Assembly (NCBI GenBank): GCA_963773635.1
Contig: CAVZBW010000005.1
Coordinates: 2,604,001 to 2,668,000 of the forward strand
Length of the DNA: 64,000 bases
Source of the DNA: CAVZBW01 sp963773635
Lineage (GTDB): Bacteria > Actinomycetota > Acidimicrobiia > Acidimicrobiales > RAAP-2
Direction of reading: 5' to 3'
Made by a program: the position numbers and the translations under genes. Below the pieces are notes generated by a model. That model was not told the DNA's origin. It was given only the letters and a program-made list of their open reading frames with translations, and made no database searches. Positions 7,409 through 16,263 of this stretch are shown here, in pieces (within the stretch, counting starts at the first letter, position 1; every line of letters begins with the position of its first letter).

Positions 7409-9111
7409 AGATCGATCGGGCGCGCTACGTCTCCCTCTACGGCCCGACCGTCGGCGATCGCCTCCGTCTGGCGGACACCGATCTGTGGATCGAGGTGAGC
7501 GAGGACCGATCGGGTCCGGGAGACGAGGCGGTGTTCGGCGGTGGCAAGACGATCCGCGAGTCCATGGGCCAGTCGGTGGCGACGAGGGCGCAGGGCACGC
7601 CCGATCTGGTGATCACCGGAGCCGTCGTCCTCGACCACTGGGGAGTGGTCAAGGCCGACGTCGGCGTGCGTGACGGCCGCATCGTGGCGTTGGGCAAGGC
7701 GGGGAACCCGGACATCTCCGACGGGGTGCACCCGGAGCTCGTGATCGGACCGTCGACGGAGATCCTGGCGGGCAACGGCAAGGTCCTCACCGCGGGGGCG
7801 GTCGACTGCCACGTCCATCTCATCTGCCCCGGCATCGTCGAGGAGGCCATCGGCTCGGGCATCACCACCCTGATCGGTGGTGGCACCGGGCCCGCCGAGG
7901 GCACCCGGGCCACCACGGTCACGCCGGGCGCCTGGAACCTCGCGAGGATGCTCGAGGCACTCGATTCGGCGCCGGTCAACGTCGCCCTGCTCGGCAAGGG
8001 CAACACGGTTGCTCCCGAGCCGCTGTGGGAGCAGCTGCGCGCCGGGGCGTCGGGGTTCAAGCTGCACGAGGACTGGGGGAGCACCCCTGCGGCGATCGAC
8101 CAATGCCTCCGCGTCGCCGACGACGCCGGGGTGCAAGTGGCCCTCCATACGGACACCATCAACGAGGCGGGCTTCGTCGAGGACACGCTGGCGGCGATCG
8201 CCGGGCGGACCATCCACTCGTACCACACCGAGGGAGCCGGAGGAGGACACGCCCCCGACATCATCGTCGTGGCCGGGCAGCGCAACTTCTTGACCTCGTC
8301 GACCAATCCGACGATGCCGCACACCGTCAACACGGTCGACGAGCACCTCGACATGCTGATGGTCTGCCACCACCTCAACCCCTCGGTGCCCGAGGACCTG
8401 GCCTTTGCGGAGAGCCGCATCCGAGCCAGCACCATCGGCGCAGAGGACGTCCTGCACGATCTCGGCGCCATCTCCATGATCGGATCCGACTCCCAGGCGA
8501 TGGGCCGGGTCGGCGAGGTCGTGCTGCGGACCTGGCAGACGGCACACGTGATGAAGGCCCGCCGGGGGCCTTTGGCCGGCGACGGCGCGGCGGACAACCA
8601 CCGGGCTCGCCGCTACGTGGCCAAGTACACGATCTGCCCCGCCGTGGCCCACGGCCTGGAGGCGGAGGTCGGGTCGGTCGAGCCGGGGAAGCTCGCCGAC
8701 CTCGTCTTGTGGGACCCTGCGTTTTTCGGAGTGCGACCGCACGTCGTCCTGAAGGGCGGGATGATCGCCTGGGCCGCCATGGGTGACGCGAACGCCTCGA
8801 TCCCGACGCCCCAGCCCGTCCTCCCCCGGCCGATGTTCGGCGCGTCGCCGAGGGCGGCCGCCGCCACCAGCGTGGCCTTCGTGGCACCGGTGGCGCTGGA
8901 GCACGGCTTGGAGGATCGCCTCGCCCTCTCTCGACGTCTGGTCGGTGTGGCGGATGTGCGGGGCCGGAGCAAGGTGGACCTCCCCAACAACTCCGCCCTC
9001 CCCGACATCGCCGTCGACGCCGACTCGTTCACCGTGCGGATCGACGGCGAGGTCGTCGAGGAGGCCCCGGCCACGTCGTTGCCGATGACGCAGCGCTACT
9101 TCCTCTTTTGA
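7405..9111 (+). CDS. ureC: Urease alpha (catalytic) subunit
   Basis: The 568-residue catalytic subunit, which hydrolyses urea to ammonia and carbamate at a dinickel site. Active-site residues are all visible: His136 and His138 (VDCHVHL), the lysine to be carbamylated Lys219 (GFKLHEDWG), His248 (ALHTDT), His274 (YHTEGAGGG), the mobile-flap Cys321 and His322 (MVCHHL), and Asp362 (IGSDSQAMG). Length and termini (MKIDRARYVSLYGPT to QRYFLF) are normal. It overlaps ureB by four bases. Confidence 0.97.
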   Translation: MKIDRARYVSLYGPTVGDRLRLADTDLWIEVSEDRSGPGDEAVFGGGKTIRESMGQSVATRAQGTPDLVITGAVVLDHWGVVKADVGVRDGRIVALGKAGNPDISDGVHPELVIGPSTEILAGNGKVLTAGAVDCHVHLICPGIVEEAIGSGITTLIGGGTGPAEGTRATTVTPGAWNLARMLEALDSAPVNVALLGKGNTVAPEPLWEQLRAGASGFKLHEDWGSTPAAIDQCLRVADDAGVQVALHTDTINEAGFVEDTLAAIAGRTIHSYHTEGAGGGHAPDIIVVAGQRNFLTSSTNPTMPHTVNTVDEHLDMLMVCHHLNPSVPEDLAFAESRIRASTIGAEDVLHDLGAISMIGSDSQAMGRVGEVVLRTWQTAHVMKARRGPLAGDGAADNHRARRYVAKYTICPAVAHGLEAEVGSVEPGKLADLVLWDPAFFGVRPHVVLKGGMIAWAAMGDANASIPTPQPVLPRPMFGASPRAAAATSVAFVAPVALEHGLEDRLALSRRLVGVADVRGRSKVDLPNNSALPDIAVDADSFTVRIDGEVVEEAPATSLPMTQRYFLF

Positions 9112-9119
9112 GGTTCCCG

Positions 9120-9818
9120 GTGTCCGATGCCCCCCCGACACCGAGTGCCTTGGGCTGGCTGCTCGCCGACTCCCGCCTCCCGGCGGGCGGACACGCCCAC
9201 TCGGGCGGAGTCGAGCAGGCGATCGGGGCCGGCCTGGTCGTGGATACCGCGTCACTGCGGACGTTTCTCGAGGGCCGACTCGCGACGGCGACTGCGGTCG
9301 GGGCCGAGCTGGCGGCCGCAGCCTGCGATGCCGCAGGATCGGCCTTCATCACCACGGGGTGGGCCGCACTCGAGGCCGAGGCCGACGCCCGGACTCCCTC
9401 GCCGGCCCTACGGCTCGTCTCCCGCCGGCAGGGTCGAGCGCTTCTCCGCCTGGGTCGCCGGTTGTTCTCGTCGGGCGTCCTGGAGGCCGTGGCGATCGCG
9501 ACGGAGCAGCCCCACCTTCCCCTGGCACACGGCGCGGTGTGCGCGGTCGCGGGCCTGAGCCCGGCGGAGGCCGCCTCCACCTTCGCCTACTCGTCCACCG
9601 CCGGCGCGGCCACGGCGGCCACACGGCTCCTCGGCTTGGACCCCACCGACGTCACGACCGTGCTGGTCGAGCTGGGGCCGACGATGGATGCGGTGGCGAT
9701 CCGGGCGGCCCAGGCCTCCGAGGGACCGCTCGAGGCGCTCGCCGCGTCGTCGTCCCCCGTCCTCGATCTGCTCGCGGAGGAACACCATGCACGAAGGGAC
9801 CGTCTCTTTGCCTCGTGA
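9120..9818 (+). CDS. ureF: Urease accessory protein UreF
   Basis: A roughly 232-residue UreF, part of the UreD-UreF-UreG complex that loads nickel and CO2 into apo-urease. Recognisable family features are LLADSRLPAGGHAHSGG near the N-terminus, LPLAHGAVCAVAGL, and FAYSSTAGAATAATRLLGL. GTG 9120 is preferred because GAGG lies six bases upstream. A TTG at 9108 overlapping the ureC stop is the alternative. No ureE is found between ureC and ureF, the position it often takes. Confidence 0.9.
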   Translation: MSDAPPTPSALGWLLADSRLPAGGHAHSGGVEQAIGAGLVVDTASLRTFLEGRLATATAVGAELAAAACDAAGSAFITTGWAALEAEADARTPSPALRLVSRRQGRALLRLGRRLFSSGVLEAVAIATEQPHLPLAHGAVCAVAGLSPAEAASTFAYSSTAGAATAATRLLGLDPTDVTTVLVELGPTMDAVAIRAAQASEGPLEALAASSSPVLDLLAEEHHARRDRLFAS

Positions 9819-10440
9819 GGGGCGCCGTGCGCTGCGGCTCGGAGTCGGTGGACCCGTGGGCTCCGGCAAGACCGCCATCGTCGCCGAGCTCTGCGCGGCG
9901 TTGCGGGACGAGATCGAGCTCGGAGTGGTCACCAACGACATCTACACGACGGAGGACGCCGACTTCCTCCGTCGGCGGGGCGTGCTCGAACCCCAACGGA
10001 TCGTGGCCGTGGAGACGGGCTGCTGCCCGCACACCGCCATACGGGACGACATCACGGCCAACTGCGACGCCGTCGACGAGCTGGAGCGGCGGCACGGGTC
10101 GCTCGAGCTCGTCGTGATCGAGAGCGGCGGCGACAACCTGACGGCCACCTTCAGCAGTGGGCTGGCCGACCGTCAGGTCTTCGTGATCGACGTCGCCGGA
10201 GGCGACAAGGTGCCCCGCAAGGGCGGCCCTGGCGTCATCCGATCGGATCTCCTGGTCGTCAACAAGATCGATCTCGCCCCACTCGTCGGCGCCGACCTGC
10301 GGGTCATGGCCGACGACGCCGGGAGGATGCGCGGGGAGGGTCCGGTCCTCTTCGTCTCCGTCCGCGAGGGATGGGGACTCGAGGCGCTGCGCAGCTGGGT
10401 GAGGGAGTGGGTCGATGGCGATCGCGCCGCCCCCGGTTGA
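9787..10440 (+). CDS. ureG: Urease accessory GTPase UreG
   Basis: A 217-residue SIMIBI GTPase that delivers nickel to urease. It shows the P-loop GPVGSGKT (22-29), VVTNDIYTTEDA, the nickel-binding CCPH motif followed by TAIRDD, ESGGDNL, and the G4 motif NKIDL. It starts inside ureF (32-nt overlap), giving tight stoichiometric coupling. No HypA/HypB-type protein is encoded nearby, so this GTPase might also support the nickel needs of the upstream guanidine-hydrolase-like enzyme. That is inference. Confidence 0.95.
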   Translation: MHEGTVSLPREGRRALRLGVGGPVGSGKTAIVAELCAALRDEIELGVVTNDIYTTEDADFLRRRGVLEPQRIVAVETGCCPHTAIRDDITANCDAVDELERRHGSLELVVIESGGDNLTATFSSGLADRQVFVIDVAGGDKVPRKGGPGVIRSDLLVVNKIDLAPLVGADLRVMADDAGRMRGEGPVLFVSVREGWGLEALRSWVREWVDGDRAAPG

Positions 10441-11227
10441 CGAGGCCGTGGATCGGCCGGCGGGGCCTTCGGGCCGAGCCCAGGTGGAGGTGGGTGCCCG
10501 CGGCGACGGGTCGCCCGCCTACCGGCGTCTCTACAGCACGGGATCGGTCGCCGCCCGGGTCGCTCGCGACGGCCTCTACCTGGTCGGGGCGGCGGCTGGC
10601 CCGATCGGGGGCGATCTCGTCGAAGTGGACCTTCGGGTCGGCCCGGCGGCATCCCTGGTCGTGCGCGCCAACTCGGCCTCGGTGGCCCGTCGGGGACGGG
10701 TCGATCCCCGCTCGGCCGTCCGCGTCACCGCCGAGGTCGAGCGGGGCGGCGCGATCGCGTGGCTCACCGAACCCGCCGTGGCGGCCGCCGGCGCCTCCCA
10801 CGAGGTTGCCGCGGAGGTCCAGCTGGCGTGCGGTTCGAGGTTGGCCTGGTACGACGCCGTCCGTCTCGGGAGAGCCGGGGAGGCCCCCGGATCGTGGCGG
10901 AGCCGGCTCTCGGTGCGCTGCTCGGGCACCCCCCGGATCGTGAGCGACCTGTGTCTGGGCTCGCTGTTCCCCACATGGCGTTCGCCAGCGGTTCTCGGGG
11001 GCGCGCACTGCCTGCAGTCGCTCGTCCTGATCGATCCGGAGGCGCGACCGTGCGAGGCGGGCACCGAGCGCCTGGGGAGTGCATGGGGCGGCTCGTTGCC
11101 GCTCGCCCACGGGGGGACCCAGTTGATCGCCTTGGGCGACGACTTCGCCGAGTGTGGCCGGCTGCTCGAGCGGCTTCGCGCCCGGGCGGGCGGCGACTGG
11201 GTCCCCGGCATTCCCGGGTCTTCATGA
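10415..11227 (+). CDS. ureD: Urease accessory protein UreD (UreH)
   Basis: A 270-residue scaffold protein that binds urease and passes nickel from UreG/UreF. Weakly conserved family motifs are present: GGDLVEVDLRVGPAASLVV, a beta-rich middle with AWLTEPAVAAAGASHE, and SRLAWYDAVRLGRAGE. It overlaps the end of ureG by 26 nt. It completes the minimal urease set (ABC, F, G, D); UreE and a urea transporter are not in the window. Confidence 0.88.
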   Translation: MAIAPPPVDEAVDRPAGPSGRAQVEVGARGDGSPAYRRLYSTGSVAARVARDGLYLVGAAAGPIGGDLVEVDLRVGPAASLVVRANSASVARRGRVDPRSAVRVTAEVERGGAIAWLTEPAVAAAGASHEVAAEVQLACGSRLAWYDAVRLGRAGEAPGSWRSRLSVRCSGTPRIVSDLCLGSLFPTWRSPAVLGGAHCLQSLVLIDPEARPCEAGTERLGSAWGGSLPLAHGGTQLIALGDDFAECGRLLERLRARAGGDWVPGIPGSS

Positions 11228-11314
11228 TCGCCAAGGGTCGCGACCTCGTCTCGAGACCGGGGCACAGGTACCCGATGAGCGCCAGGCCGCCCGATACGAA
11301 GGAGCCCGATCGAC

Positions 11315-12304
11315 GTGACCAGCCCGAGTAACGGACCCTCCGAACGTGCGGATCTCCCGTTCGTCGGAATCCCCTCCTTTCTCCGCTCCCCGGTCGTGGG
11401 TCCCGATCGGGAGCTCGACGCGGACGTCGTCGTCCTCGGGGCCCCGACCGACGAGGGCTCCCCCTTCCTTCCCGGATCTCGCTTCGGTCCCCGGGCAATT
11501 CGGGAGCACTCGCTGCGGTTCGTGACGGGCGAGCCCGGATACTTCGACCCGATCCTCGGTCGGCGGTTCCTCGAGCGAGAGGTCCGCGATCGCCGCATCG
11601 TGGACGTCGGCGATGCCGACATCGTCCCGACCAATCCCCGGCGGAGCTTTGACAACATCACGGCCCTGACCGCCCGCGCCTTGGCCGTCGGAGCCACCCC
11701 GGTGGTGCTGGGCGGTGACCATGCCATCTCGTACCCCGTCGTGCGGGCGTTCGAGGAGCCGCTCCACGTTGTGCACTTCGACGCGCACCTCGACTACATG
11801 CCCTTCGTGCACGGGACGTCCATGACCAATGCCCACGCCTTCCGGCACATCGCGCACCTGCCCCACGTCCAGTCGCTCACCCAGGTCGGCATCCGGAGCC
11901 TCCGGACGACGGAGGTGATGTACCGCGACACCCATGCCGACGGGAACCACGTCGTCACCATGTCCCGCTTCCGGGAGAGGGGACCCGAGTTCGTGGCCGG
12001 GCTCGTGCCCCGGGGCGCAGCCTGCTACCTGAGCATCGACATCGACGTGCTGGACCTCTCCCTCGTCCCGGGCTGCGTGTCCGCCGAGCCCAACGGGATG
12101 CTCTACGCCGAGCTGCGCGACTGCCTGGCCGCGCTCGCAGAGCACGCCCGCATCGTCGGCTTCGATCTCGTCGAGCTCAACCCCCAGCTCGACGTGGGCA
12201 CGGGTGTCACCGGCTACCTGGCCGCGCACACGGTCGTCGAATTCCTCGGCCTCATCTGCGACAGCCGTCACTGGCGACAGATCCACCCGTCGGGCGGCGG
12301 ATAG
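11315..12304 (+). CDS. Agmatinase/arginase-family protein, divergent paralogue
   Basis: A 329-residue third member of the ureohydrolase superfamily at this locus. The dinuclear metal site is intact: His136 (GGDH), Asp156, His158 and Asp160 (FDAHLD), Asp242 and Asp244 (SIDIDVLD). The following segment reads LSLVPGCVSAEPNG instead of the usual PAFAPGTGTPEPGG, and the substrate-loop HGTSMTNAHAF is also unusual. The guanidino substrate therefore probably differs from that of the other two enzymes. Start GTG at 11315 lies 87 nt after ureD on the same strand. Confidence 0.8.
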   Translation: MTSPSNGPSERADLPFVGIPSFLRSPVVGPDRELDADVVVLGAPTDEGSPFLPGSRFGPRAIREHSLRFVTGEPGYFDPILGRRFLEREVRDRRIVDVGDADIVPTNPRRSFDNITALTARALAVGATPVVLGGDHAISYPVVRAFEEPLHVVHFDAHLDYMPFVHGTSMTNAHAFRHIAHLPHVQSLTQVGIRSLRTTEVMYRDTHADGNHVVTMSRFRERGPEFVAGLVPRGAACYLSIDIDVLDLSLVPGCVSAEPNGMLYAELRDCLAALAEHARIVGFDLVELNPQLDVGTGVTGYLAAHTVVEFLGLICDSRHWRQIHPSGGG

Positions 12305-12483
12305 CGTCCCGGCTATGGGCGGAGGCGTGCCGAGGGTGCCCCGACTCCTCGTCGGCAAACTGGTGCGCTCGTTTCACCTTTGATGTGCTCTACGGCTGTG
12401 ACAACGATGTAATACTTCCGAGACGGACGAATCTGGCGAGGCCGGCCGGACCCCGAAAGACCGAACAAGAGGAGCCGTGGAAC

Positions 12484-13566
12484 ATGCAGAACGGAACCCA
12501 GGAACCGAACCTTCGGGGCAGACCTGGGTGGCGTCGGGCGTTTCGGCGCGCGATGGCGGCGTTTCTCGCGCCCGCGGCTGGTCTGAGCATTGCGGCCTTC
12601 GGCGGGGCATCGCCAGCCGGGGCGGCCACGGTTGGCAGCTGGATCCAGGTCGGCTCGTCACCCACCCTGGGCCGTTGGGGCGCCCCCATGGCCTACGACG
12701 CGGCGACGCACCAGCTGGTGCTCTTTGGCGGCCAGGACCGCAATGGGACGGACCTGAATGACACGTGGGTATGGAACGGTACCGCCCAGGGCTGGAGCCA
12801 GCTCCGGCCCCCCCAGAGCCCCTCGGCCCGTCTCGACGCGGCACTCGCCTACGACTCGTCGACCGGCCAGCTCATTCTCTTTGGCGGGGCGGACACGTCT
12901 GGGGCCCTCGACGACACCTGGACGTGGACCGGCCGGACGTGGCGACAGCTGAGCCCGACGCAGAGCCCACCAGCCCGCTTCAACGCCGCCGTGGCCGACG
13001 ACGAGACCACCGGTCAGCTCATCCTCTTTGGCGGGGCGAGCGGTCTCACCAACCAGTCTCCGTTCTATGGGGACACGTGGGGCTGGACGGGCACGACCTG
13101 GACGCTCCACGGCCCGACCACGAGTCCGCCGTCCCGCACCGGAGCGCGTCTCGCCTACGACTCGTCGACCCGCCAGCTCATCCTCTTTGGCGGCCAGACC
13201 AATGCCGCCGTCAACCTCAACGACACCTGGGAATGGGACGGGACCGGCGACGCCTGGACCCTCCTTGGACCGCCGAGCAGCCCGCCGCCCCGCGTCGACG
13301 CCTCGATGTCCTACGACCCCCGCACGCGTCGGATCCTCCTCTTTGGCGGCTCGGGGAACACCCCACGTACCCGTCACGACACCTGGGTGTGGAATGGCAC
13401 CACCTGGGCGCAAGTCAGCCCGCTGGTCAGCCCCGCGGCTCGCTACGACGCCGCGTCGGCCTACGACGCCAGCACCAGTCAGTTCCTCCTGTTTGGGGGC
13501 ACAGACCGGGTGGGGTTGGTCTTTGGCGACAGCTGGGCATGGCATCAACTCGGCCGGGGGTCGTGA
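12484..13566 (+). CDS. Secreted kelch-repeat protein
   Basis: A 360-residue exported protein. An Arg-rich N-terminus (GRPGWRRAFRRAM) precedes a hydrophobic stretch ending in PAGAA near residue 48, compatible with Sec or Tat export. Six kelch-type beta-propeller repeats follow, each closing with an LFGG motif and carrying a DTW-W block (for example NDTWVW, DDTWTW, GDTWGW). Such propellers usually mediate binding. No catalytic domain is attached. ATG at 12484 follows AAGAGGAG. The 179-nt upstream region holds no other gene. Confidence 0.8.
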   Translation: MQNGTQEPNLRGRPGWRRAFRRAMAAFLAPAAGLSIAAFGGASPAGAATVGSWIQVGSSPTLGRWGAPMAYDAATHQLVLFGGQDRNGTDLNDTWVWNGTAQGWSQLRPPQSPSARLDAALAYDSSTGQLILFGGADTSGALDDTWTWTGRTWRQLSPTQSPPARFNAAVADDETTGQLILFGGASGLTNQSPFYGDTWGWTGTTWTLHGPTTSPPSRTGARLAYDSSTRQLILFGGQTNAAVNLNDTWEWDGTGDAWTLLGPPSSPPPRVDASMSYDPRTRRILLFGGSGNTPRTRHDTWVWNGTTWAQVSPLVSPAARYDAASAYDASTSQFLLFGGTDRVGLVFGDSWAWHQLGRGS

Positions 13567-13585
13567 GGCCATCGAGCGGGCTCGA

Positions 13586-14989
13586 TCACGCCGGCTTCTG
13601 AAAGACCAGCAGGTCGATCCGCTCGTGATCAAACAGGCTCAGCTCGGTAAGTGACGTCCGGCGACCGGGCAGGCAGGCCAGGGCTTGCTGGTTCGAAGCC
13701 GACGAGGCCAGGTAGTCCGGGCGGAGGGTGCACACCAAGTGGCCACCCGGGCGAACATAGGAGAACAGCCGATGGAGGGCCGAGGCGTCGGCATGGCCGA
13801 AGGTCACCACGCCGACGGCACAGACCACGTCGAAGGACTCCGTCTCGAGCCCGCAGTCCTGAGCGATGTCCCCCGAGATCATGTGCTCGTAGATCTCGCG
13901 CGCCCGCGCTTGCGTCAGCATTCCCTCCGACAGGTCGACACCGGTCAGGTGACGTACGCCACGACTCCACAGGGAGCAGCCGACCAGGCCAGTGCCACAA
14001 CCCGCATCGAGGACCCGGACGGTCGCGAGATCCTCGGGAAGGCCCGCCACCGCCTCGGCGGCAGCTCTCGGTACATGGCCATAGGACGCAGCAAGGTCCT
14101 CGTCATACCGTCTCGCCCACACGTCGTATCGCTGGCGGAGGGTCTCTCGATCGGGAGAGCGGTACACCCACTCCACCGGATCGTCGATCCGACGGGCGCG
14201 CATCGCATGCCAACCGACGTCCCCGCGCTGCACTGCCTTGGACGTCTCGACGAAAGCACGAGCCAAGTCGGGCGAGACATCCAGAGCCAAGCCCGTGAGC
14301 ACTTCGTAGCTGCGCAGGAGGTGTGGCGTCAGGTCGGCCTCGTAGTCGACGTAGAGGCCATGGCGACCGAGGATCTCCGCATACCGGACGGGGTCCCATC
14401 CCGGTTCGAACATCAGCCGCTCGTAGACGTGGGTGACGGAGTCGGGATGCATCCCCGCGCCGAGCGGCGTGACGAGATCGTCGAGCACGAGGCACCCCCC
14501 CGGACGCAGGACGCGGGCGATCTCAGAAATGGCCTGCTCGCGTGCCTGCACGTGATAGAGCACAGCCTGGGACCACACGTGGGTGAACGATGCACCGGTA
14601 AGGGGCAGCGCACTGGCGGAGCCGGCAGCAAAGGTGGGGTCACCCACTCCCGACCCGCCAGCTCGCCCGGCGTTTCGGATCCGCACCGTGCTGAGGTCGA
14701 TGCCGAGGACCGAACAGCCGAACAGGGAGCGGATCCAGCGCGCCACGGTCCCGTTGCCGCAGCCCAGATCGAGCACACGGTCGCCCTCCCCGAGCCCGGC
14801 CAGATCGGCCAGCAGGCGGGTGGAGCGCTCGTGCGCCGCCCTCCACGTCTCGCGGTCGTCGCCGCTGCTCGTGCCGTGGAACAGGCCCCAATGCAGAGCG
14901 CCGCCGGCATCCCAAAAGGAACGGTAGGTACCGTCGTGCGTGTCGTAGAACCGCTGCGTGTCGAGCTCGGTGTGCGGGAGCCCTGCCAT
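13586..14989 (-). CDS. Fused double SAM-dependent methyltransferase
   Basis: A 467-residue protein with two complete class I methyltransferase domains. The first has motif I VLDLGCGNG (about 72-80) and resembles glycine/sarcosine/tocopherol-type N- or C-methyltransferases (ALPLTGASFTHVWSQAVLYH). The second has VLDAGCGTG (about 326-334) preceded by RYDVWARRYDEDL, a hallmark of the METTL27-like group. It is divergent from the gamma-butyrobetaine-dioxygenase-like gene, so N-methylation of an amino acid to a betaine is an attractive but unproven role. The second ATG (14989) is chosen because AGGGG is better spaced from it than from ATG 14992. Confidence 0.8.
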   Translation of the reverse strand: MAGLPHTELDTQRFYDTHDGTYRSFWDAGGALHWGLFHGTSSGDDRETWRAAHERSTRLLADLAGLGEGDRVLDLGCGNGTVARWIRSLFGCSVLGIDLSTVRIRNAGRAGGSGVGDPTFAAGSASALPLTGASFTHVWSQAVLYHVQAREQAISEIARVLRPGGCLVLDDLVTPLGAGMHPDSVTHVYERLMFEPGWDPVRYAEILGRHGLYVDYEADLTPHLLRSYEVLTGLALDVSPDLARAFVETSKAVQRGDVGWHAMRARRIDDPVEWVYRSPDRETLRQRYDVWARRYDEDLAASYGHVPRAAAEAVAGLPEDLATVRVLDAGCGTGLVGCSLWSRGVRHLTGVDLSEGMLTQARAREIYEHMISGDIAQDCGLETESFDVVCAVGVVTFGHADASALHRLFSYVRPGGHLVCTLRPDYLASSASNQQALACLPGRRTSLTELSLFDHERIDLLVFQKPA

Positions 14990-15198
14990 CATTCCCCTGC
15001 CCGGCGGTCGGGCGGGCACCATGCCACCCCTGCCCCGTCGTCGAGTGGCTACCCACCTCGACCACCAGGTTCCACCGGATTCTCCCCAGGTATTCTCTTC
15101 GCGCTGGCGTCCGAGGGCAATCGGGCGGGGGTCGACCGCTCATGACACCCAGCGGACCAGGGGGCCCGATGGTTGGGCCGGAGGGAGGCGAGGGTCGA

Positions 15199-16263
15199 GT
15201 GACGAGCATCCAACCCGATCTGGTGCTGGTGCTCCCCTACGGAGACCTGCCCTTCGTCTGGTTGCGAGACAACTGCCCTTGCCCTGGCTGTCGGCACCCG
15301 GACCTCCGCCAGAAGCTGGCGCCAGATGTCCCCCCACCCGGCGTGCATCCGAGGAGCGTGCAGATCGACGACGACGCGGTGTGTATCGACTGGGATGAGG
15401 AGCCCGGCCACCGCAGTAGGTATTCCCACGAGTGGTTGCGCGCCCACCTCGACCATGACGCCCCGCCGAGCCCGAAGCTGTGGAACGCGACGAGTCTGTC
15501 GATGACGCGCCTGGAGCTTCACGGATCACCCCCGACGACCGTCGCCCTCGATGACGCTCTCGACACCACCGGGATCGCGCTGGTACATGGCCTCGCCGAG
15601 GAGGCGTTTCAAGACTGGGTTCGCAGCCTCGGTCCCCTGTACCACACGGAATACGGGGAATTCGCCCCGGTCTCGGTGTCTGCAGATCCGCAGGACCCCT
15701 CCGCATGTGCCGACGAGTTGCTCCCCCATACGGACTACTCGACGTACATGAGCGCGCCGGAGCTCGCCCAATTCCTGTACTGCACGACCAACGACGCGGA
15801 CTGTTGCTCGCTCTTCGTCGACGGCTTCGCGGTGGCGGATCAGCTCGGCGTCGAAGATCCGGCGGCGCTCGACCTTCTCGCCACGGTGCCGATCCAGTTC
15901 GAGCAGACGTACGCTCGCTGGCGGTACGACTTCCGGGGGGATGCACGGGTCGTCGAACGCGACCTGGATGGTCGGATCCGAGCGATCCGATTTGGCCATG
16001 CCCATGCCTGGGCCTGGGAAATTCCCCGTGATCTCGTCGTCCCGTACTACGACGCCTATCGCACCTTCCTCGACCTGGTGCGCTCACCGTCCAACCAGTT
16101 GCGACTGACCCTTGCACCCGGCGACTGCATCGTGATCGACAACCGGCGGGTACTCCACGGGCGGGCCCGCTTCGATCCCCTCCGTCCTCGCAGGCTCCTG
16201 ATCGGCTACCTCAACCGCTCCTTCGTCGCGGCCCGGGCTCGCTTCGAGCGGGCAATGCCTTGA
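15199..16263 (+). CDS. Gamma-butyrobetaine dioxygenase-like Fe(II)/2-oxoglutarate oxygenase
   Basis: A roughly 354-residue enzyme with both domains of the BBOX/TMLHE family. The N-terminal zinc domain reads WLRDNCPCPGCRH (Cys26, Cys28, Cys31, His33). The TauD-type catalytic domain has the iron triad His177 and Asp179 (HTDYSTY) plus His320 (LHGRARF), and Arg residues after it for 2-oxoglutarate. Known members hydroxylate gamma-butyrobetaine to carnitine or trimethyllysine. GTG 15199 follows a GGGAGG-rich stretch; ATG 15142 and ATG 15169 are alternatives. Its stop overlaps the start of the carnitine-acyltransferase-like gene. Confidence 0.85.
   Translation: MTSIQPDLVLVLPYGDLPFVWLRDNCPCPGCRHPDLRQKLAPDVPPPGVHPRSVQIDDDAVCIDWDEEPGHRSRYSHEWLRAHLDHDAPPSPKLWNATSLSMTRLELHGSPPTTVALDDALDTTGIALVHGLAEEAFQDWVRSLGPLYHTEYGEFAPVSVSADPQDPSACADELLPHTDYSTYMSAPELAQFLYCTTNDADCCSLFVDGFAVADQLGVEDPAALDLLATVPIQFEQTYARWRYDFRGDARVVERDLDGRIRAIRFGHAHAWAWEIPRDLVVPYYDAYRTFLDLVRSPSNQLRLTLAPGDCIVIDNRRVLHGRARFDPLRPRRLLIGYLNRSFVAARARFERAMP

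Noticed and set aside
6613..9255. 880-codon open frame on the minus strand opposite the urease genes
   Set aside because: It is antisense to ureA-ureC, which have clear homology and active-site residues. Its translation is low-complexity Arg/Gly/His-rich sequence typical of high-GC antisense frames.
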